64,000 bases of DNA from Fen-1245 sp963835535. GTDB lineage: Bacteria; Gemmatimonadota; Gemmatimonadetes; Gemmatimonadales; JACORV01. The notes beneath the pieces were generated by a model. The model did not search any database and was not told where the DNA came from. It worked only from the letters and a program-made list of their open reading frames with translations. Both the position numbers and the translations under genes were made by a program. The stretch spans positions 1 to 64,000 of the forward strand of contig CAWIFL010000010.1 of the NCBI GenBank assembly GCA_963835535.1, written 5' to 3'. The stretch's first letter is position 1. Every line of letters starts with the position of its first letter. This document shows positions 59,807-64,000 of the stretch, piece by piece.

Positions 59807-61119
59807 CGGCGTCCTGCCGCGTGCCTGGGAGGAAAGCCGGCGGCCGTGAGCGCACGCTCGGCACCCGCGGCCAGCGTCTCGATCTCGGCGGCGGTGTGCA
59901 CGGCGGAGGTGAAGGCCGCTTCGAACTGCGACGGCGGGAGGTAGACGCCCGCTTCCAGCATCGTGTGGAAGAACGCCGCGTGCAGCCTGGTGTCGGACGT
60001 CTTCGCGGCGGCGAAATCGGTGACCGGCCGGTCGGTGAAGAACGGCGTGAACATCGTCCCGACCCGCTGCACGACCAGCGGCGCGCCGGACGCGCGCGCG
60101 GCGGCCTCGAGCGCCTGCACCGCGCCGGCGGCGGCCGCCTCAGCCTTCTGCCAGGCGCCGCCCACCGCCAGCGCATCCAGCGTCGCGATCCCCGCCGCCA
60201 TCGCCAGCGGATTGCCCGAGAGCGTGCCCGCCTGGTAGACCGGGCCCGCGGGCGCGATCATCTCCATCATCTCGTGCCGGCCGCCGTACGCGCCCACCGG
60301 CAGCCCGCCGCCGATCACCTTGCCGAGACAGGTGAGGTCGGGCTTCACGCCGTAGAACACCTGCGCGCCGGCCGGATGCACGCGCCACCCGGTCATCACT
60401 TCGTCGAAGATCAGCGCCGCGCCTTCGGCCGTCGCCAGGTCGCGCAGCCCCTGCAGGAACCCTTCGGCGGGCGGCACCACGCCCATGTTGCCCGCCACCG
60501 GCTCGACGATGATCGCGGCGATGCGGCCGCGATTGGCCTCGAAGAGCCGCTGCACCGCCCCCAGGTCGTTGTACGGCGCGACCAGGGTGTCCTTCGCCGC
60601 ACTCTCCGGCACGCCCGGCGAATCGGGCAGCGCCAGCGTCGCGACCCCCGAGCCCGCCTTGACCAGGAGCGCGTCGGCGTGGCCGTGATAGCAGCCGTCG
60701 AACTTCACGATCTTCGCCCGGCTCGTGAACGCGCGGGCGAGCCGGAGCGCGCTCATCGTCGCCTCGGTGCCCGAGTTGACGAACCGCACCAGCTCGATCG
60801 AGGGGAATGCCTTCATCACGCGCTTGGCCAGCTCCGACTCGGCTTCGGTCGGCGCGCCGAAAGCGGTGCCCTTCGCGAGCGCCGCGCCCACGGCCTTCAC
60901 CACCTCGGGGTGGGCGTGGCCGAGGATCAGCGGCCCCCAGGCGAGGACGAAGTCCACCAGCCGGTTGCGGTCCGCGTCCACGAGGAAGGGGCCCTCGCCG
61001 CGCGCGATGAACCGCGGCGTGCCGCCCACGCTCTTGAACGCGCGCACCGGGCTGTCCACCCCGCCGGGCAGCAGCGCCTGCGCGGCGCGGAACAGCTCTT
61101 CCGACTTGCGGGTGGTCAC
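59803..61119 (-). CDS. hemL: glutamate-1-semialdehyde 2,1-aminomutase
   Basis: A 438-residue PLP enzyme that converts glutamate-1-semialdehyde to 5-aminolevulinate. Markers: LLPGGVDSPVRAFKSVGG at the N-terminus, the aspartate in LIFDEVMTGWR and the PLP lysine in CLGKVIGGGLPVGAYGG. GTG at 61119 overlaps the hemE stop (GTGA), giving the usual family N-terminus TTRKSEELF; an upstream extension is not homologous. Works directly after HemA. Confidence 0.96.
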   Translation of the reverse strand: MTTRKSEELFRAAQALLPGGVDSPVRAFKSVGGTPRFIARGEGPFLVDADRNRLVDFVLAWGPLILGHAHPEVVKAVGAALAKGTAFGAPTEAESELAKRVMKAFPSIELVRFVNSGTEATMSALRLARAFTSRAKIVKFDGCYHGHADALLVKAGSGVATLALPDSPGVPESAAKDTLVAPYNDLGAVQRLFEANRGRIAAIIVEPVAGNMGVVPPAEGFLQGLRDLATAEGAALIFDEVMTGWRVHPAGAQVFYGVKPDLTCLGKVIGGGLPVGAYGGRHEMMEMIAPAGPVYQAGTLSGNPLAMAAGIATLDALAVGGAWQKAEAAAAGAVQALEAAARASGAPLVVQRVGTMFTPFFTDRPVTDFAAAKTSDTRLHAAFFHTMLEAGVYLPPSQFEAAFTSAVHTAAEIETLAAGAERALTAAGFPPRHAAGRR

Positions 61120-62147
61120 ATCGCCCCGTGCACCATGTCCACGACCGCCTTCACGCTCTCGACCGGCGTGCCCGGGAGGATGCCGTGGCCGAGGTTGAAG
61201 ATGTGGCCGGCTCGCTTGCCGGCGCGCCGCAGCACGTCGCGCACGCGGCGCTCGATCTCGGCCTTGGGGCCCAGCAGCACGGCCGGATCGAGGTTCCCCT
61301 GGATCGCGCGGTCGCCGATGCGGGCCCACGCCTCGTCGAGCGGGATCCGCCAGTCCACGCCGATGACGTCGCCGCCCGCCTCGCTCATCGGCTCGAGCAG
61401 CGTGGCCGTGTCGGTGCCGAAGTGGATGATCGGCACGCCGCTCGACGCCGCCAGCTCAAGCGCGCGCTTCGAGTGCGGGAGGACGTACTCGCGGTAGTCT
61501 CCCACCGAGAGGCACCCGACCCAGCTGTCGAAGAGCTGGAGCGCGTCCGCGCCGGCCTGCGCCTGCAGCGCGAGGAACCGCCCCACCAGCGTGGCGAGCC
61601 GCTCCATCAGCGCGTGCCATGCCTTCGGCTGCTCGAACATGAACTGCTTCGTCGTGGTGAAGGACTTCGACGTGCCGCCCTCGATGGCGTAGCTGGCGAG
61701 GGTGAACGGGGCGCCGGCGAAGCCGATGAGCGGCACGCCGGGGAAGCGGGCCGCCAGCGCCTGCTTGGTCTGGCGCACGCCTTCGATCGCATAGGCGAGG
61801 TGCTGCGCCGGATCCACGCTCTCGAGCTTGTCCACGTCCGCCGGCCGCCGGATCGGGCGCCAGATCTTGGGCCCCTCGCCCGCGGCGTACGACAGCCCCA
61901 GTCCCAGCGGCTCGAACGGCAGCAGGATGTCGGCGAAGACGATGGCGGCGTCCACGCCCAGCCGCTCCAGCGGCTGGAGGCTGATCTGGGCGACCAGCTT
62001 GGGCCGGTGGCAGATCTCCAGGATGGACTGCTGCGCGCGCGCCGCCCGGTACTCGGGCATGTAGCGGCCCGCCTGCCGCATGAACCAGACCGGCGTGACG
62101 TCGGTCGGCTGGCGCCGGCAGGCCGCGAGGAACCTCGGCTCAGGCAT
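61116..62147 (-). CDS. hemE: uroporphyrinogen decarboxylase
   Basis: A 343-residue enzyme that decarboxylates the four acetate side chains of uroporphyrinogen III to coproporphyrinogen III. The substrate motif PVWFMRQAGRYMPEYR is near the N-terminus, with VFADILLPFEPLG, and GFAGAPFTLASYAIEGG in the middle; FNLGHGILPGTPVE closes the barrel. ATG overlaps the hemB stop by eight bases. Confidence 0.97.
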   Translation of the reverse strand: MPEPRFLAACRRQPTDVTPVWFMRQAGRYMPEYRAARAQQSILEICHRPKLVAQISLQPLERLGVDAAIVFADILLPFEPLGLGLSYAAGEGPKIWRPIRRPADVDKLESVDPAQHLAYAIEGVRQTKQALAARFPGVPLIGFAGAPFTLASYAIEGGTSKSFTTTKQFMFEQPKAWHALMERLATLVGRFLALQAQAGADALQLFDSWVGCLSVGDYREYVLPHSKRALELAASSGVPIIHFGTDTATLLEPMSEAGGDVIGVDWRIPLDEAWARIGDRAIQGNLDPAVLLGPKAEIERRVRDVLRRAGKRAGHIFNLGHGILPGTPVESVKAVVDMVHGAM

Positions 62148-63135
62148 CGCCCGGCGTCTCTCTCAGCCACGCGGCGGCGTCCTTCGCGTGGTAGGTGAGG
62201 ATCAGGTCGGCGCCGGCGCGGCGGAAGGAGCGCAGCAGCTCCAGCACCGCGGCGCGCTCGTCGATCCAGCCGTTCTTCGCGGCCGCCTTCACCATCGCGT
62301 ATTCGCCGCTCACGTTGTAGGAGGCGAGCGGCAGGTCGTACGTCTCGCGCACGGCGCGCAGCACGTCGAGGTAGGGCAGGCCCGGTTTCACCATCAGCGC
62401 GTCCGCGCCTTCCTCGATGTCGAGCGCGCACTCGCGCAGCGCCTCGCGGACGTTGGCGGGATCCATCTGGTGGCTCTTCCGGTCGCCGAACGACGGCGGG
62501 CTCTCCGCCGCCTCGCGGAACGGGCCGTAGAACGCGCTCGCGTACTTCACCGCGTAACTCAGCACCGCCGTCTCGGCGAAGCCGGCGCCGTCCAGCGCCT
62601 TCCGGATCGCGCCGACCATCCCGTCCATCATCCCGCTCGGCGCGACGACGTCGGCGCCGGCCCCGGCATGGCTCACGACCACCTTCCCCAGGATCCCGAG
62701 CGTCGAATCGTTGTCCACTGCGCCGTTCTTGATGATCCCGCAGTGCCCGTGGTCGGTGTACTCGCACAGGCAGACGTCGGTCATCACCGCCAGGTCGGGC
62801 GCCGTCTGCTTGATCAGCTTGATGGCCGTTTGAACCGGCGCATCTACCGCGTAGCTCTGCGTCGCCGCCCTGTCCTTCGTCGCCGGGATGCCGAAGAGGA
62901 GCACCGAGCGGATGCCCAGCTGGACGACCGACTCGATCTCCTTCTGGAGCACGCCGTCCACCGACAGCTGGGCGACGCCGGGCATGCTCGTGATCTCCTT
63001 GCGCTTGTTCTTCTCGGCGGTGACGAACAGCGGGTAGATGAAGTCGCTGGCCGCCAGGCTCGTCTCACGTACGAGGGCGCGCAGCGTCGGCGTGCGCCGG
63101 AGGCGCCGCATCCGCACGACGGGGAATTGCGTCAC
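62140..63135 (-). CDS. hemB: 5-aminolevulinate dehydratase (porphobilinogen synthase)
   Basis: A 331-residue enzyme that condenses two 5-aminolevulinate molecules to porphobilinogen. The zinc-type cysteine site is visible in VCLCEYTDHGHCGI, the first Schiff-base lysine in YAVKYASAFYGPFR and the second in MVKPGLPYLD. GTG at 63135 overlaps the hemD stop (GTGA) and gives the usual start TQFPVVRMRRLR. As the sequence stands, the upstream hemD frame runs into the hemB frame, but that is a product of the hemD frameshift, not a genuine fusion. Confidence 0.96.
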   Translation of the reverse strand: MTQFPVVRMRRLRRTPTLRALVRETSLAASDFIYPLFVTAEKNKRKEITSMPGVAQLSVDGVLQKEIESVVQLGIRSVLLFGIPATKDRAATQSYAVDAPVQTAIKLIKQTAPDLAVMTDVCLCEYTDHGHCGIIKNGAVDNDSTLGILGKVVVSHAGAGADVVAPSGMMDGMVGAIRKALDGAGFAETAVLSYAVKYASAFYGPFREAAESPPSFGDRKSHQMDPANVREALRECALDIEEGADALMVKPGLPYLDVLRAVRETYDLPLASYNVSGEYAMVKAAAKNGWIDERAAVLELLRSFRRAGADLILTYHAKDAAAWLRETPGDA

Positions 63136-63882
63136 GGGCTCAGCACTCCTTCGAGGGCCTGGATCAGGCCGTCCTCGGTGTATTCGTCGGCTACGGCATC
63201 CACGGTGAGTCCCAACTCGCGGGCGGTCGCGGCGGTGACGGGACCGATGCACACCACCTTCGCCGTTCCGACTGCGGCCCCCGACGCGAGAAAGTGGCGC
63301 ACGGTGGACGAGCTGGTAAAGGTGACGGCGTCTGCGCCCGACAGATCGGGCGGCGGACCGCTCACGCCGACCGTGCGATACGCCGCGACTTCGGTCACGA
63401 TCGGCGCCCCGCTGCTTGAGGCCCACGGCGAGCGCCTCGCGGGCGATGTCGGCGCGCGGCAGCAGGAACCGCTTCCCGCGCACCTCGCCCAGCGACTCGA
63501 GGATCGCCTCGGCGACGTACTCCTTCGGCACCAGGGACGGCGTAACGTCGTGTTCCTTCAGGGCCCGCGCCGTCACCGGCCCGATCGCCGCCACCTTGCG
63601 CCGGCGCACGTCTCGTGCGTCCTTGCCGGCGGCTGCGAGGCGCGCGAACACCGCGTCGACGCCGTTGGCGCTGGTGAAGACGATCCAGTCGAAGCTGTCG
63701 AGCGCGCGCAACGCTGCGTCCAGCGGGCCGGCCTCCGCGGGCTCGATGCGGACCGTCGGGAACTCGATCGGCACCGCGCCGAGCGACCGCAGGCGTTCGG
63801 CGAGGCGGCGCGCCTTCTCGGCAGGGCGCGTGATCACGATGCGGCGCCCCTGAAGGGCACCGGTGGGCTTCGCGGCCGGCAT
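63132..63882 (-). pseudogene. hemD: uroporphyrinogen III synthase, frameshifted
   Basis: Two reading frames together make a full HemD of about 250 residues. The first runs from ATG 63882 (GRRIVITRPAEKARRLAERL, AIGPVTARALKEH, KRFLLPRADIAREAL) to LKQRGA. The second resumes as PIVTEVAAYRTVGV, DAVTFTSSSTVRHF, CIGPVTAATARELG and ends at 63132, overlapping hemB. The switch is at about 63407-63412, in a run of four G on the minus strand (GCGGGGCG), and needs removal of one base. HemD closes and inverts ring D of hydroxymethylbilane. A loss would block haem synthesis, so a sequencing or assembly error is as likely as a real lesion. Confidence 0.85.
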
Positions 63883-63885
63883 CTC

Positions 63886-63900
63886 GGATATAACTTATCG
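63886..63900. promoter_or_regulatory. AT-rich core of a compact bidirectional promoter
   Basis: Only 21 bases separate hemD from the divergent exported gene. TATAAC at 63889-63894 lies nine bases before the plus-strand ATG and could be its -10 box. On the minus strand TTATAT lies a few bases before the hemD ATG. Any -35 elements would sit inside the opposite coding sequences, and both mRNAs would have very short leaders. Confidence 0.4.
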
Positions 63901-63903
63901 CGA

Positions 63904-64000
63904 ATGAGAATGCCTCGCTCTCCGTACTTTTTCCTAGCGCTGCCGCTGCTTCTGTCAGGGCTCTGGGCGCGTGGCGAGAGCGCACGCCATGCGGGTCCGA
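63904..64000 (+). CDS. partial exported protein (5' end only)
   Basis: The first 32 codons of a gene that runs off the window. The sequence MRMPRSPYFFLALPLLLSGL is a standard Sec signal: basic start and long hydrophobic core, followed by a polar segment. No mature domain is visible, so the family cannot be named. It is divergent from hemD. Confidence 0.6.
   Translation, partial: MRMPRSPYFFLALPLLLSGLWARGESARHAGP

Noticed and set aside
62140..63882. A 580-residue HemD-HemB fusion protein
   Set aside because: The second half of HemD lies in another frame, and hemB has its own GTG overlapping the hemD stop. The apparent fusion comes from the frameshift.

Overview
The window is a high-GC chromosomal segment. 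It is dense with genes, and many neighbours overlap as ATGA or GTGA, which points to translational coupling. Many products carry Sec or lipoprotein signals, and there is an outer-membrane-type cytochrome-porin, a complete C5 haem pathway and an aerobic TCA enzyme. This suggests an aerobic or facultative Gram-negative, and gene content and style fit Gemmatimonadota best. That placement is an inference from general resemblance; no rRNA or tRNA gene is visible to confirm it.

Region by region. 0-5 kb: O-methyltransferase, acyl-CoA dehydrogenase and an unknown protein on the minus strand, divergent from an M1 aminopeptidase. 5-7.6 kb: two tandem paralogous exported TPR proteins. 7.7-11.4 kb: a coupled operon of CHASE2 adenylate cyclase, an exported unknown protein and an M48 protease. 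11.6-16.3 kb: a four-gene redox operon, with a NuoE/HydC-like protein, a HydB-like flavoprotein with extra ferredoxin domains, a HoxU-like ferredoxin and a GltB-type FMN protein without a glutaminase domain. This is the best candidate for an undescribed enzyme complex. 16.4-30.4 kb: DUF2252 protein, Cyc2-like fused cytochrome-porin, M28 peptidase, two alpha/beta hydrolases, an OPT transporter coupled to a DUF885-like peptidase, a lipoprotein and 2-oxoglutarate dehydrogenase E1. 30.5-36.4 kb: moaA, a large lipoprotein and a complete IS21-family insertion with a visible 5-bp target duplication and a frameshifted istA. 36.5-47.8 kb: acyl-CoA ligase, a binding-lipoprotein/hybrid histidine kinase pair, small membrane proteins, and the conserved ybbP-ybbA/tesA divergent group followed by a DUF971 protein and a GNAT acetyltransferase.

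48-64 kb: a haem superlocus. hemA-hemN-hemH-hemY run rightwards; hemD-hemB-hemE-hemL-hemC plus a small lipoprotein run leftwards. Together they encode every step from glutamyl-tRNA to protohaem. The two convergent halves are separated by about 5 kb of accessory genes: an orphan response regulator, a lipoprotein paralogous to the one beside the IS, an RCC1-repeat lipoprotein and a two-repeat exported protein. A chimeric scrap there joins diverged pieces of hemC and hemY and records a past rearrangement. hemD is broken by a one-base frameshift as read.

A recurring non-coding theme is short tandem heptamers of C- or G-tracts beside start codons and at convergent gene ends, sometimes arranged as inverted arms around a terminator hairpin.
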